From: Comamonadaceae bacterium
Lineage (GTDB): Bacteria > Pseudomonadota > Gammaproteobacteria > Burkholderiales > Burkholderiaceae_C
DNA: 64,000 bases
Assembly (NCBI GenBank): GCA_947374485.1
Contig: CANCCF010000003.1
Location: 6,616 to 70,615, forward strand
Direction: 5' to 3'
The notes under the pieces: model-generated
The model's database searches: none
Seen by the model: the letters and a program-made list of their open reading frames with translations, nothing else
What the model was told of the DNA's origin: nothing
Position numbers and translations under genes: made by a program
Part shown: in pieces, positions 16,318 to 26,166 of the stretch
Numbering within the stretch: the stretch's first letter is position 1
Layout: each line of letters starts with the position of its first letter

Positions 16318-18156
16318 ATGAAACACATTCACACACCACGCACGCCACGGCATCCGACGCTGGCTGCACCCTGGGCGGCGAGCTTGCTTCTCAGCGCACT
16401 GGGCACTTTGGGGACACTGGGTGGCGCACTTCCTGCCCACGCCCAAAGTGCAGCCCCAGTCCTTCCCGTTCCACCCGATCCCAGCGCCGAACTGCGCCGT
16501 CAGGATGAGCGCACCCAGGTCCAACGCCAGCGTGCTGAGCCCGAAGTGGACGTGAAGTCCCCCGTACTGGCCCCTGACACCTCGCGCCTGCCCACGGGTG
16601 AGGCTCCCTGCTTCCCCATCCACCGCCTGCAGATCCGCACGCTGGATGTACAAGCCAACCCTTCCTCTCCCGCGCCGTCCAAGGCGCTGGGCACCGACTT
16701 TGCCTGGCTGGCCTCTACCCTGGGCGGCCCAGTCGGCGATGACGCTCCCATCGGCAAATGCCTGGGCGCCCAAGGCATTGCACAACTGCTCAAACGCGCC
16801 CAGGATGGCTTGCTGCAACAGGGCTTCGTCACCAGCCGGGCACTGGCGCAGGAACAAGACCTCAGCAGCGGCACCCTGGTCCTCACCATCATTCCCGGCC
16901 GCGTCAACGCCATCCGTTTCAAAGATGCAGGCGCACCGGGTGCGCGCCTCGCCAACACCCTTCCCATAACCCGTGGCGATCTATTGAACCTGTGCGATGT
17001 GGAGCAGGGCTTGGAAAACCTCAAACGGGTGCCCACCGCCGAGGTCGACATCCAGATTGAACCGGCGCAGGACAGCACAGCACCGGGCCAAAGCGACCTG
17101 GTGATCAGCTACCAGCAGCAGTCCCCGGTGCGCATCTCCTTCGCGCTGGACGACAGCGGCAGCAAAGGCACCGGTATTTACCAGGGCAGTGCCACGCTCT
17201 CCGTGGACAACCCGCTGGGCCTGAGTGACCTGTTCTACGTCACTGCCAGCCACGATCTGGGTGGCGGTGCGCCCGGTGCGCGTGGCACCCGGGGCCACAC
17301 CATTCACTACAGCCTGCCGTTTGGTTATTGGTTGCTGGGCGCCACCTATTCCAGCAGCCGCTATTACCAAGAGATTGCGGGGCTGAACCAGGATTACATC
17401 TACAGCGGCACCAGCGAGAACACCGAACTCAGGCTCAGCCGCCTCGTATACCGCGACGCCGTGCGCAAGACCAGCCTCAGCCTCAAGGCCTGGCAGCGCA
17501 AGAGCCAGAACTTCATTGACGACACCGAGGTCGAAGTACAGCGCCGGGTGGTGGGTGGCTGGGAGCTGGGTGTCACCGACAAAGAGGCATTTGGCGCCGC
17601 CACGGCAGAACTCAGCCTGGCCTACAAGCGCGGCACCGGTGACTTCGACTCCATTGCCGCACCGGAAGAGGCCTTCAATGAAGGCACTTCCAGGTTCGGC
17701 CTGTGGACGCTGGATGCAAATGCCAGTGTTCCCTTCCAAGCCCTGAACCAGCGCCTGCGCTACAGCGCAGCCCTGCATGTGCAGGACAACAGCACGCCGC
17801 TCACCCCGCAGGACCGCCTGGCCATTGGCGGGCGCTATTCGGTGCGCGGCTTTGATGGCGAGTCCAGTCTGGCAGCCGAGCGCGGCTGGACCCTGCGCAA
17901 CGATTTCAGTGTCGCGCTGGGCAGCTCCGGGCACGAGGCCTATGTGGGACTGGACGCCGGTGAGGTCAGTGGCCCCACCAGCGACAAGCTGCTGGGCACC
18001 ACGCTCAGCGGCGGCGTGGTGGGCCTGCGCGGCAGCTTCAAGGTATCCACAAGCCAGTGGCAGTACGACCTGTTTGTGGGCGCACCGCTGTACCAGCCCG
18101 CGGGCTTTCGCACGGCAGAGACCGTGGCGGGCTTCAGCCTGAGCTTGAGTTTTTGA
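16318..18156 (+). CDS. cdiB: CdiB/FhaC-type two-partner secretion outer-membrane transporter
   Basis: 612 residues. A long N-terminal leader with signal region (LLLSALGTLGTLGGALPAHA) precedes a proline/arginine-rich linker helix region, POTRA domains (CFPIHRLQIRTLDV..., SGTLVLTIIPGRVNAIRF) and a 16-stranded barrel. The conserved VRGFDG motif near residue 513 plugs the pore, and the protein ends in FSLSLSF with a terminal Phe for BAM assembly. It exports the large CdiA protein encoded just downstream. The gene begins the island and is followed by a small lipoprotein gene and cdiA on the same strand. Confidence 0.9.
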   Translation: MKHIHTPRTPRHPTLAAPWAASLLLSALGTLGTLGGALPAHAQSAAPVLPVPPDPSAELRRQDERTQVQRQRAEPEVDVKSPVLAPDTSRLPTGEAPCFPIHRLQIRTLDVQANPSSPAPSKALGTDFAWLASTLGGPVGDDAPIGKCLGAQGIAQLLKRAQDGLLQQGFVTSRALAQEQDLSSGTLVLTIIPGRVNAIRFKDAGAPGARLANTLPITRGDLLNLCDVEQGLENLKRVPTAEVDIQIEPAQDSTAPGQSDLVISYQQQSPVRISFALDDSGSKGTGIYQGSATLSVDNPLGLSDLFYVTASHDLGGGAPGARGTRGHTIHYSLPFGYWLLGATYSSSRYYQEIAGLNQDYIYSGTSENTELRLSRLVYRDAVRKTSLSLKAWQRKSQNFIDDTEVEVQRRVVGGWELGVTDKEAFGAATAELSLAYKRGTGDFDSIAAPEEAFNEGTSRFGLWTLDANASVPFQALNQRLRYSAALHVQDNSTPLTPQDRLAIGGRYSVRGFDGESSLAAERGWTLRNDFSVALGSSGHEAYVGLDAGEVSGPTSDKLLGTTLSGGVVGLRGSFKVSTSQWQYDLFVGAPLYQPAGFRTAETVAGFSLSLSF

Positions 18157-18218
18157 ATTTTTCGTCAGTGATCTTTAACCGTGGCACAGCCACATCCAAA
18201 CCAAAAGGGGAATGCACC

Positions 18219-18794
18219 ATGACAACTACGAACACGATCCGCACCGGCTTGCTCGCCATTGCAACGGCAACACTGGCGGCTTGCGGTGGCGGAGGCAGCA
18301 GCAGCCCGGCAGCCACCACGACAGGCTTTGACAGCACCGAGTTCCAGGGCACCTGGAAGCGCAATGACGCAACGGCTTCGGGCGATCAGGCGCACTGCTT
18401 TAATTTCAGTGAATTTGGTGGTGCCTACGGTGGCCTCAACCGGCCTTCGGTCATCACCGCCACCACTATCACGGACACCGTGGAGGTGTACTCGGACACC
18501 ACCTGCTCCACCTACCTTGGATTGTTGGAGAGGGACTACTCCGTCACATGGAGTGCCGGTGCGCTGCCGGGCAAGACCAATGTAGCCCGCATCGTTGTGA
18601 TCTCAACCGGTTTCTCTATCCAACGCGATGGCGCCGCTGGTTTCTCATTGACCAGCGTGCCGCAGAGCGGCATCTCCTCCAAGGAACTCCTGGATGTCGC
18701 GGGCACTCTGCTTTTCATCGGAAGCCCTGGTGCTACCAAGGATGCTGACGGCTACCCAACGGCATTGCAGGCCAGCGCCTTGTACACGCGCTGA
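18219..18794 (+). CDS. Predicted lipoprotein between cdiB and cdiA
   Basis: 191 residues behind AAAAGGGG. It starts MTTTNTIRTGLLAIATATLAAC, an N-terminal lipoprotein signal with LAAC lipobox, followed by a GGGGSSS linker. The remainder (GTWKRNDATASGDQAHCFNFSEFGG..., YSDTTCSTYLG) contains two cysteines likely paired and looks like a small beta-rich domain. I do not recognise a family. Its location between the transporter and exoprotein genes, with short gaps (62 and 39 bases), suggests cotranscription and perhaps a role in CdiA secretion or surface presentation. Confidence 0.75.
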   Translation: MTTTNTIRTGLLAIATATLAACGGGGSSSPAATTTGFDSTEFQGTWKRNDATASGDQAHCFNFSEFGGAYGGLNRPSVITATTITDTVEVYSDTTCSTYLGLLERDYSVTWSAGALPGKTNVARIVVISTGFSIQRDGAAGFSLTSVPQSGISSKELLDVAGTLLFIGSPGATKDADGYPTALQASALYTR

Positions 18795-18833
18795 ACTAGA
18801 CAAAACCATCAGGAACAGCAAGGAGGACCTCCC

Positions 18834-21800
18834 ATGAACAAGAACCAACACCGCATCGTCTTCAACGCCCGCCGGGGCATGCGCATGGCGGTTGCCGAAA
18901 CCGCTGCATCGCAGGGCAAGTGTGCGAGCGGCGAAGGCGGTCCTGCGTCCATGGGAAGCGGTGCTGCCGATGCGGGTCGTGCCCTGTTTGCGCTCGCAGC
19001 GGGTGCCAGCCTGGTCTTGCTCAGTGGCTTGCTGGCTGCACCGGTGCATGGCCAAATCGTGGCCGACCCCATGGCACCGGGCAGGCAGCAAGCCACCGTT
19101 CTGCAGACTGCCAATGGCCTGCCGCAGGTCAACATCCAGACGCCCAGTGCGGCAGGTGTTTCGCGCAATACCTACCGCCAGTTTGATGTGGGCAGCAATG
19201 GCGTGATTCTGAACAACAGCCGCACCGATGTGAGCACGCAGCTGGGTGGCTATGTACAGGGCAATCCTTGGTTGGCCACGGGCAGCGCGCGGGTGATCCT
19301 GAACGAGGTGAATTCCTCCAGTGCCAGCCAGCTCAGGGGCTTCATCGAGGTGGCGGGCCAGAGGGCCGAAGTCATCATCGCCAACCCGGCGGGCATTGCG
19401 GTGAATGGTGGCGGTTTTCTGAATGCCAGCGCTGTGACCTTGACCACGGGCGCACCGGTTATGAACTCCGGCAGTCTGGACCGCTTCCAGGTGCGCGGCG
19501 GCACTGTCACTGTGGATGGTGCAGGCCTGGACACCAGCACGGCGGACTTCACCAACATCCTGGCCCGTGCCGTGCAGGTCAACGCGGGTATCTGGGCCAA
19601 AGACCTCAAGGTGGTCACGGGGGCCAATGACATCAGTGCGGCCAGTTCAGCTGCACCGGTTGTGACGACCACCACAACGGGCGCCGGTGCAGCGCCCGCC
19701 TTTGCACTGGATGTGTCGGCACTGGGTGGCATGTACGCGGGCAAGATCTGGCTGGTGGGCACCGAGGCTGGCCTGGGCGTGCGCAATGGCGGCGTCATTG
19801 GTGCGTCGGCTGGTGATGTGGTGCTCAACAACAACGGCTGGCTCTCCAGCAGCGGATCGATTTACGCCAGTGCCAACCTGTCGGCCAGCACCCAGGGTGA
19901 CATCAGCAACAGTGGCAGCCTGTACGCAGCGGGTGATACCCATGTTCACTCCAACGCCGCCACTCGCAACACCGGTGTCATTGCGGCCCAGGGTAATACG
20001 CGCATCACGACGCAAAGCCTGGACAGCAGTCACACGTCCGTATTGGCCGCTGGTCTGCAAGCCGACGGCAGCCTGAGCCCGACAGCGGCCAGCAGCCTGG
20101 AAGTCACCACCTCTGCTGCGACGGCTGCCCTTGGACAAAACGTGGCCAGCCAGAATCTGGCCATCAATGCCGCCAGCGTGGACCTGATGCAAAGCACCAC
20201 GCGCGCGGCCAACATCGCCATCACAGCAGCCAATGGCGACATCAGCACGCGGGGCGCTGCGCTCACCGCACCCGGCACGGTGTCCATGCAGGCCCGGGCC
20301 GGTACGCTGGACAACAGCCAGGGCGTGATCAGCGCCGGCGCCGCACTGGCCCTGCAGGCGCGTCAGATCAGCAACGCCGCCGGCAGTGAAATCAGTGGTC
20401 AGTCGGTCACTCTGCAGGCCAGTGACACGATAGACAACCGCGGCCTGATCGACAGCGTCAGCACGGAGGGCAGCAGCACCACCCGCATTGATGCGGCTAC
20501 GCTCAACAACACGGGCACTGGCCGCATCTATGGCGACACGGTCGCCCTCGGGGTGGGCACCCTCAACAATACGGCAGAGACCCTGGCCGGCCAAACCCAG
20601 GCCGGCACCATTGCTGCCAGAGGCCGCATGGCCATTGGCGCGGGCACCGTCAACAACACGGGTGGCGCACAGATCCTGAGTCTGGGCGACCTGGCCATCG
20701 GCGGCGCACTCGACGCCCAGGCCAATGCCACTGGCAGTGCAGCGCTGATCTCCAACGAAGCCTCCACCATTGAAGCCGCCGGCAATATGCAACTGACGGC
20801 GGCCAGGCTGCAGAACATCCGGCCCAATGTACAGATCACGCAAGTGGTCACCACCGATGAAACCGTGCAGCTCGGCAGGCCCAGCTACTGGGGTGGTGTC
20901 ACCTTTGGTACCCACTACCAGAACATCTACTACAACGGCTATGACAACTACTACCTGAGCCCCAGCGCCATCCTGCGCCAGTTGCCCGATGTGTACAGCG
21001 CAGACGGCTTTCTGTACCACCGGGTGGAGGTAGCGCTTTCGGCCAGCGACTCAGTGTTCGTCCAATCCTGGTCCGCCACGGATGACTACCAAAGCTATGC
21101 CTATGATCGCAAGGCGGTGGCCACCGGCACCAAAATCCTGTACTACACATCCCGGGACGACAGCGCCAAGAACCCGGACTTCTATCCGGAAACCATACCG
21201 GCCAATGGCGGCGGCGCAGTGGTCCATGTGGCCTCAGCTGACCCCACCCACTTTGGCCAATGCCAAAGCAACTGCATCCACATCGTCACGCCGCAGGACT
21301 ACAACAACCTCAACCAGTTCATGTCCTACGACAACACAGTGGGCAGCTACATCCAATACGGTGAGCGGGCGGGCGACTGGGAGGGACGGCGGGTGGCACA
21401 CCACGTCACCACCACCGACACCCTCAACGCCAATGCGGGCGCGGCAAGCGTCATCCGCTCCGGCGGAGCCATGGTGATTGAGGCCAGCACGCGGCTGGAC
21501 AACCAATATTCCGCCATCACCGCAGGTGGCGCCCTGCAGATCAACGGCCAAAGCCATCTGACGGACACCGCAGCGGTGGCTGCCAGCGTGCCCGCCGTCA
21601 ACAACGTGGGGCAGTTGCTCTACAACACCGACACCTTCACCAACACCAGCTACGCGCGCACCGGCTATAGCAAGGGCAGTTGGAGCCGTCCCACGGTCAG
21701 CCAGTTGGTAGGAGACGTCAGGGGCACCATCGCCGGCGACCAGAGCGTGAGCATCCAGGGCAATGTCAGCAACCTCAACAGCGGCATAACGCCGGGCAAT

Positions 21801-24800
21801 CTGGCCACTTCGGGGCAGGGCGGCAGCGCTACGACCGGCCTGAGCTTGCCCAACAGCAGCTTGTACAAGACCAATACTGGCCCCGGCAGCCACTATCTGG
21901 TGGAAACCGACCCACGCTTTACCAACTACAAGTCCTGGCTAGGTTCGGACTACATCAGCACCAAAGTCAGCCTGGACCCCACTGTTACGCAAAAGCGCCT
22001 GGGTGACGGCTTCTACGAACAGCAACTGGTGCGTGAGCAGGTGGCCGCGCTCACCGGCAAGCGCTTTCTGGGAAACTACCAAAGTGACGACCAGCAATAC
22101 CAGGCGCTGATGGACGCCGGCATTGCCTATGCCCAGCAGTTCAATCTGCGCGAGGGCGTCGCGCTGAGCGCAGAGCAAATGGCGCTACTCACCAGCCCCA
22201 TGGTTTGGCTGGTCGAAGAGAGTCTGCAAATGCCAGACGGCAGCACGCAAAAAGTGCTCACCCCAAAGGTATACGCCAGCAAGAACGTGAGCCTGCAGGC
22301 CAGTGGTGCCTTGATCATGGGCGACAGCGTGGCCATCAACCAGCGTGGCAACGCCACCACGGAGGTGCTGAACCAGGGCGCGATTCAGGCCAACAAGCGG
22401 CTGGACATCAACGCCCTGAACATCGAGAACCAGGGCGGTACTCTGCGCGGCCAGGATCTGGGCCTTCAAGCGGCACAGGACGTGGTGAACACGGGCGGCA
22501 AGGTGCAGGCGCAAAGCAGCCTGAACGTGATCGCCGGGCGCGACATCGTGGCCCAGACCACCACGGCCAGCGCGCAAAGCGGCGGCCTGGCCATTCAGGA
22601 CCTGCGCCAGACCACGGTGCAGCAGGTCGCCAGCTTTGAAGCAGGCGGCAGCGGCGCCAACAGCAACCTGAACCTGCAGGCCGGGCGTGACCTCAGCCTC
22701 AACGCCGCCCAAGTCAGCAACGCCGGCACGGGTACCACCCGCATCAGCGCCGATCGGGACGTCAAGCTGGGCAGCGTGACCACCTCCAGCAGCCTGGACT
22801 CGGTGCGGGATGGACAGAACTACACCCGCACCAGCCAGAGCAGTGAAGTGGGAACCAGCATCCAGGGTGCCGGCAATGTGAGCATCCATGCCGGGCGCGA
22901 CCTCACCGCCCGGGCCGTCGAAGTGCACGCCGGCCAGGACACCACCCTGACCGCAGGCAACAACATCCGCCTGCAAGCCGGCCAGAGCATCCTTACGCTG
23001 GACAGCCAGCGCCACTCCAGCGAGTCCGATGGCATCAGCAGCAAGACCAGCGACACCCAGACCCAGGCCAGCAGTGCTGCGGCGCAGGCCAGCCGCATCA
23101 GCGGGCGAAACGTCAGCGTGCAGGCTGACAACGACCTGCTCAGCGTGGGCACAGCGTTCAAGGCCCAGGAAAGCATGGATGTGGGGGGCGCCAACCACAC
23201 CCTGCTGTACGCCACCCAGGACAAATCGCAAAGCACCACCACCACCCACAGCAGCAGCGGCGTGGCCGGCATTGGCCTGGAGGACAAGACCACGACAGAC
23301 AGCATGCTGCAAAGCACTTCGATGGGCACCCAGCTCATCGCAACGCAGCGGGTACAGATTGGCGTCGCAGAGCAGGCGGACCTGCAAGGCGCGCAGGTTG
23401 AGGGCCAGACCATCGCCTTCGTCCAAACCAGCCCCCACGGTGCGGGCGAACTGATCCTGGGCGGCAGCACCAACGCCACCCAGACCAGCCACACCGAGAA
23501 GAATGAAACCGCCGGTGTCTGGCAAGAGCAAAAGGGCAACGGCGCCACAGTCCAGACCCTGAACCAGACCAGTCTGAAGGGCAACGTGACGTTTGATGCC
23601 GGCCTCAAAATCAGCGCCCAGATTCCCGACAGCAAAGGTGGTCAGCAGCTCAAGACCCAGTTGCAGGCCCTGGCCCAACAAGGCAACGGGCTGGACTACC
23701 TGAACCAGCTGGCCATCAACCCCAATGTGCAGTGGGACAAGGTGGCCCTGGCCAATGAACACTGGAGCTACGACCAGGCGGGGCTGACGCCGGCGGGCGC
23801 GGCCTTGCTGAGCATTGCGGTGGCGGCCTATACCGGAGGCATGGGTGTGCAGGCCTTGGGTGGCACAGGCAGCACGTTGGGTGGCGCGGCACTGACCACG
23901 ACCACTGCCACAGGGGCAATTACGACGACGGCGCTGGGCACGGCCGTCAATGCGGGCTTTGCCAGCCTGGCCTCCCAAGCGGCGGTGGCCATGGTCAACA
24001 ACGGCGGCGATATCGGCAAGACCTTGAACCAACTGGGCAGCGAGCAAAGTGTCAAGGGGCTCTTGACCACCATGGTGACGGCGGGGGGGCTGGATGCTTT
24101 GGGCAGTTCCGCCATGTTCAACGGCCAGAGTGGTGCCGCAGCGGCAGGGCCGAACAGCCTGTCGGCTGCGCAAACTGCAGGAACGTTTGGCGACAAGCTG
24201 CTCAAGAACGTCACCAACAACGTGGCCGGGGCAGCTATCGACAGTGCCATCAATGGCAAGCCGTTCGATGAGAAGTCGCTCGCCACTGCGTTGACCAGCG
24301 CGCTGATTACTTCTGGCATTGCGTACGGTGCAAATGAAATAGGCGCGGCCAAGCTGGACAACTTCATCAGCAATGTGGCGCATGCCGCATTGGGCTGTGT
24401 TGGTGGAGCCGCCATCGCTGGCAAAAGCGGTGGTTGCAGCGCAGGTGCTGCAGGCGCAGTGGTTGGAGAACTGTCCGCCAACTATGCACTGAACAGCGGC
24501 ATGAGTGACACCCAGGCTGCGGCACTGGCTCAAATTCTCTCCGCTACAGCGGGACTCTTGGCAGGGGGCGGAGGCGACAATGTAGCAGCCGTCAACGTAG
24601 CGCATACAACGGGAGCCAATGCGGCCGACAACAATCGCATGTTGCATAAGACTGAAGCGCAGAAGGCGGCGCAACTGGCCACCCAGAGTGGCGGCAAGCA
24701 CACGCGAGCACAAATTGAAGATGCCATGCGCAACAGCGGGAATGCACAATTCAACGAAGATATCAACTCCAACACCCAAATCCCCAATACGGATACAAGA

Positions 24801-25583
24801 AAGCCCATGGACCCCGGCGCTCAGTTCCAACTGGGCGGTGATGGCAAGACCTTGGTGCAAGTGCAACCCAATGGTGGAAAGGTTGATCCAGCGTTGGCTG
24901 CCTACATCTTTGCCAACACGGGCGGGGCTAATTCGCCCTATTCGTGGATGGATGTGCAGACGGGGAAGGTGACGCCGCTTGCAGCGAGTACCGCTAGCAA
25001 TACCTTGGGGCCAGGATGGAATTACATGGGCAGCAACTCCGCAGGTGTTGCATCCGGTGTGAGCACCGATAACCGCGCACAATCAGAAATTGACGCTTCG
25101 CTCAAACGGACTACCACTGGAATCGCTACTGCTCCGCTATGGGTGCCCGTGGTTGGTGCGGCGGCTTTTTACGGGACATCCGCCCTGACAGGTATGGGCA
25201 TTGCGGCGCAATCGGTTCCAATATCAGGTGGACTTGCTGGGCTTGAGGTGGGGAAAATAGCTACAACGGCGACCGTTGGCGCTGGATTTGGATCCGCAAT
25301 AAACTATCTTATTGATCCTAATTCATCGCCTGCTAGCCTACTGATAAGCGGGGTATCAGGGGCGATTGGTGGTTCGATAAAATTAAGTGCCAACGCCGCA
25401 GCCGGATTGGCAAATCAATGGATACCTACGAATGCTGCAAACTTTACAACCCAAGTTCTTGGGACGAGTATAGGGAAAATTATAAATATCTCTACTTCAG
25501 ATGCTGTCAAAAGAGAAAATTTTCAGTCATGGTGGACCTCTCCAATTTCTTCTTGTGGAATGCCGCCACGCAAACCTTGCTAA
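18834..25583 (+). CDS. cdiA: CdiA-type contact-dependent inhibition exoprotein
   Basis: 2249 residues behind AAGGAGG. Order: extended signal region (residues 1-30, MNKNQHRIVFNARRGMRMAV), hydrophobic signal core (about 50-73), TPS secretion domain (about 75-310) with an NPWL variant of the NPNL motif at 144-147 and NPAGIAVNGGGFLN, long filamentous-hemagglutinin repeat region, a Tyr-rich insertion (about 680-900), more repeats, pretoxin/DUF637-like region (about 1630-1914), and ADNN at 1931-1934 in place of VENN. The last ~315 residues are the variable toxin tip. Base composition drops sharply after about 25240, as expected for a swapped tip. The tip is rich in hydrophobic Gly/Ala segments, so a membrane-acting toxin is possible; the family is not recognised. 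Confidence 0.92.
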   Translation: MNKNQHRIVFNARRGMRMAVAETAASQGKCASGEGGPASMGSGAADAGRALFALAAGASLVLLSGLLAAPVHGQIVADPMAPGRQQATVLQTANGLPQVNIQTPSAAGVSRNTYRQFDVGSNGVILNNSRTDVSTQLGGYVQGNPWLATGSARVILNEVNSSSASQLRGFIEVAGQRAEVIIANPAGIAVNGGGFLNASAVTLTTGAPVMNSGSLDRFQVRGGTVTVDGAGLDTSTADFTNILARAVQVNAGIWAKDLKVVTGANDISAASSAAPVVTTTTTGAGAAPAFALDVSALGGMYAGKIWLVGTEAGLGVRNGGVIGASAGDVVLNNNGWLSSSGSIYASANLSASTQGDISNSGSLYAAGDTHVHSNAATRNTGVIAAQGNTRITTQSLDSSHTSVLAAGLQADGSLSPTAASSLEVTTSAATAALGQNVASQNLAINAASVDLMQSTTRAANIAITAANGDISTRGAALTAPGTVSMQARAGTLDNSQGVISAGAALALQARQISNAAGSEISGQSVTLQASDTIDNRGLIDSVSTEGSSTTRIDAATLNNTGTGRIYGDTVALGVGTLNNTAETLAGQTQAGTIAARGRMAIGAGTVNNTGGAQILSLGDLAIGGALDAQANATGSAALISNEASTIEAAGNMQLTAARLQNIRPNVQITQVVTTDETVQLGRPSYWGGVTFGTHYQNIYYNGYDNYYLSPSAILRQLPDVYSADGFLYHRVEVALSASDSVFVQSWSATDDYQSYAYDRKAVATGTKILYYTSRDDSAKNPDFYPETIPANGGGAVVHVASADPTHFGQCQSNCIHIVTPQDYNNLNQFMSYDNTVGSYIQYGERAGDWEGRRVAHHVTTTDTLNANAGAASVIRSGGAMVIEASTRLDNQYSAITAGGALQINGQSHLTDTAAVAASVPAVNNVGQLLYNTDTFTNTSYARTGYSKGSWSRPTVSQLVGDVRGTIAGDQSVSIQGNVSNLNSGITPGNLATSGQGGSATTGLSLPNSSLYKTNTGPGSHYLVETDPRFTNYKSWLGSDYISTKVSLDPTVTQKRLGDGFYEQQLVREQVAALTGKRFLGNYQSDDQQYQALMDAGIAYAQQFNLREGVALSAEQMALLTSPMVWLVEESLQMPDGSTQKVLTPKVYASKNVSLQASGALIMGDSVAINQRGNATTEVLNQGAIQANKRLDINALNIENQGGTLRGQDLGLQAAQDVVNTGGKVQAQSSLNVIAGRDIVAQTTTASAQSGGLAIQDLRQTTVQQVASFEAGGSGANSNLNLQAGRDLSLNAAQVSNAGTGTTRISADRDVKLGSVTTSSSLDSVRDGQNYTRTSQSSEVGTSIQGAGNVSIHAGRDLTARAVEVHAGQDTTLTAGNNIRLQAGQSILTLDSQRHSSESDGISSKTSDTQTQASSAAAQASRISGRNVSVQADNDLLSVGTAFKAQESMDVGGANHTLLYATQDKSQSTTTTHSSSGVAGIGLEDKTTTDSMLQSTSMGTQLIATQRVQIGVAEQADLQGAQVEGQTIAFVQTSPHGAGELILGGSTNATQTSHTEKNETAGVWQEQKGNGATVQTLNQTSLKGNVTFDAGLKISAQIPDSKGGQQLKTQLQALAQQGNGLDYLNQLAINPNVQWDKVALANEHWSYDQAGLTPAGAALLSIAVAAYTGGMGVQALGGTGSTLGGAALTTTTATGAITTTALGTAVNAGFASLASQAAVAMVNNGGDIGKTLNQLGSEQSVKGLLTTMVTAGGLDALGSSAMFNGQSGAAAAGPNSLSAAQTAGTFGDKLLKNVTNNVAGAAIDSAINGKPFDEKSLATALTSALITSGIAYGANEIGAAKLDNFISNVAHAALGCVGGAAIAGKSGGCSAGAAGAVVGELSANYALNSGMSDTQAAALAQILSATAGLLAGGGGDNVAAVNVAHTTGANAADNNRMLHKTEAQKAAQLATQSGGKHTRAQIEDAMRNSGNAQFNEDINSNTQIPNTDTRKPMDPGAQFQLGGDGKTLVQVQPNGGKVDPALAAYIFANTGGANSPYSWMDVQTGKVTPLAASTASNTLGPGWNYMGSNSAGVASGVSTDNRAQSEIDASLKRTTTGIATAPLWVPVVGAAAFYGTSALTGMGIAAQSVPISGGLAGLEVGKIATTATVGAGFGSAINYLIDPNSSPASLLISGVSGAIGGSIKLSANAAAGLANQWIPTNAANFTTQVLGTSIGKIINISTSDAVKRENFQSWWTSPISSCGMPPRKPC
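24576..24713 (+). repeat. 138 bp direct repeat inside cdiA (toxin-exchange junction), copy 1
   Basis: It encodes DNVAAVNVAHTTGANAADNN and following residues, around the ADNN (VENN-like) site. It is nearly identical to 25970-26107, differing at only a few bases. Homologous recombination between the copies would replace the cdiA tip and its neighbour with the downstream module. Confidence 0.9.
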
Positions 25584-25592
25584 GGAAAATTC

Positions 25593-25880
25593 ATGAAAAT
25601 TGAAACGGATCATTCCGGAGTCCCATACAACTTCGATGTCATTCCGAACTGGATTCTTCCGGAAATGTATGACAAAAAAAAAGCCATGCCATTTCGTGGA
25701 CTCTGGTTTGTATTGTTGTATGCACTTTCTACTACTATTTTTGGTGGCCTATTGTTTATTCCGCTTGCTCTTTTTTCTGGGAAATGGGCTGTGCCGCTGG
25801 TCTTGTGGTCGATTTTTGGATTTGGTGGGGGCGCGCTCATAGGGTTTGCTAAATGGTGGGATTTTTCCCGCAAATACTAA
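25593..25880 (+). CDS. Candidate CdiI immunity protein, two membrane helices
   Basis: 95 residues starting nine bases after the cdiA stop, behind AAGGAAAATTC. The first ~35 residues are polar (MKIETDHSGVPYNFDVIPNW), followed by two hydrophobic helices (LWFVLLYALSTTIFGGLLFIPLALF and AVPLVLWSIFGFGGGALIGFA). Like the cdiA tip it is AT-rich compared with its surroundings. Position directly after cdiA is the standard place for the cognate immunity gene, and an integral membrane immunity protein would suit a toxin that acts in the inner membrane. No sequence family recognised; the immunity role is inferred. Confidence 0.65.
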   Translation: MKIETDHSGVPYNFDVIPNWILPEMYDKKKAMPFRGLWFVLLYALSTTIFGGLLFIPLALFSGKWAVPLVLWSIFGFGGGALIGFAKWWDFSRKY

Positions 25881-25969
25881 AACATTTTCCGTTTAGAGAA
25901 CGAAGAAGACAGTCTGCCATTTCATCAGTTGGCATTGCACAGGCCTTCCCCTCGCCCTTGACCTCAACT

Positions 25970-26107
25970 GACAATGTAGTAGCGGTCAACATAGCGCATA
26001 CAACGGGAGCCAATGCGGCCGACAACAATCGCATGTTGCATAAGACTGAAGCGCAGAAGGCGGCGCAACTGGCCACCCAGAGTGGAGGCAAGTACACGCG
26101 AGCACAA
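25970..26107 (+). repeat. 138 bp direct repeat, displaced copy 2
   Basis: A near-identical copy of 24576-24713, encoding the same TTGANAADNN junction. It is open upstream only from 25853 and runs into a stop at 26114-26116, seven bases past the end of the repeat. It marks the left edge of an orphan toxin module. Confidence 0.9.
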
Positions 26108-26166
26108 GTCCACTGAATACGGCAACTATTGGCACGCCAACGCGACCGGACTCATTCCAAGACACT

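Noticed and set aside
19800..23600. Possible CRISPR or tandem DNA repeat
   Set aside because: The repetition is at protein level (hemagglutinin beta-helix turns); there is no regular repeat-spacer spacing in the DNA.
22185..25082. 965-codon open frame on the minus strand inside cdiA
   Set aside because: It is the antisense shadow of the cdiA repeat and pretoxin regions, with no start context, domains or codon pattern of its own.
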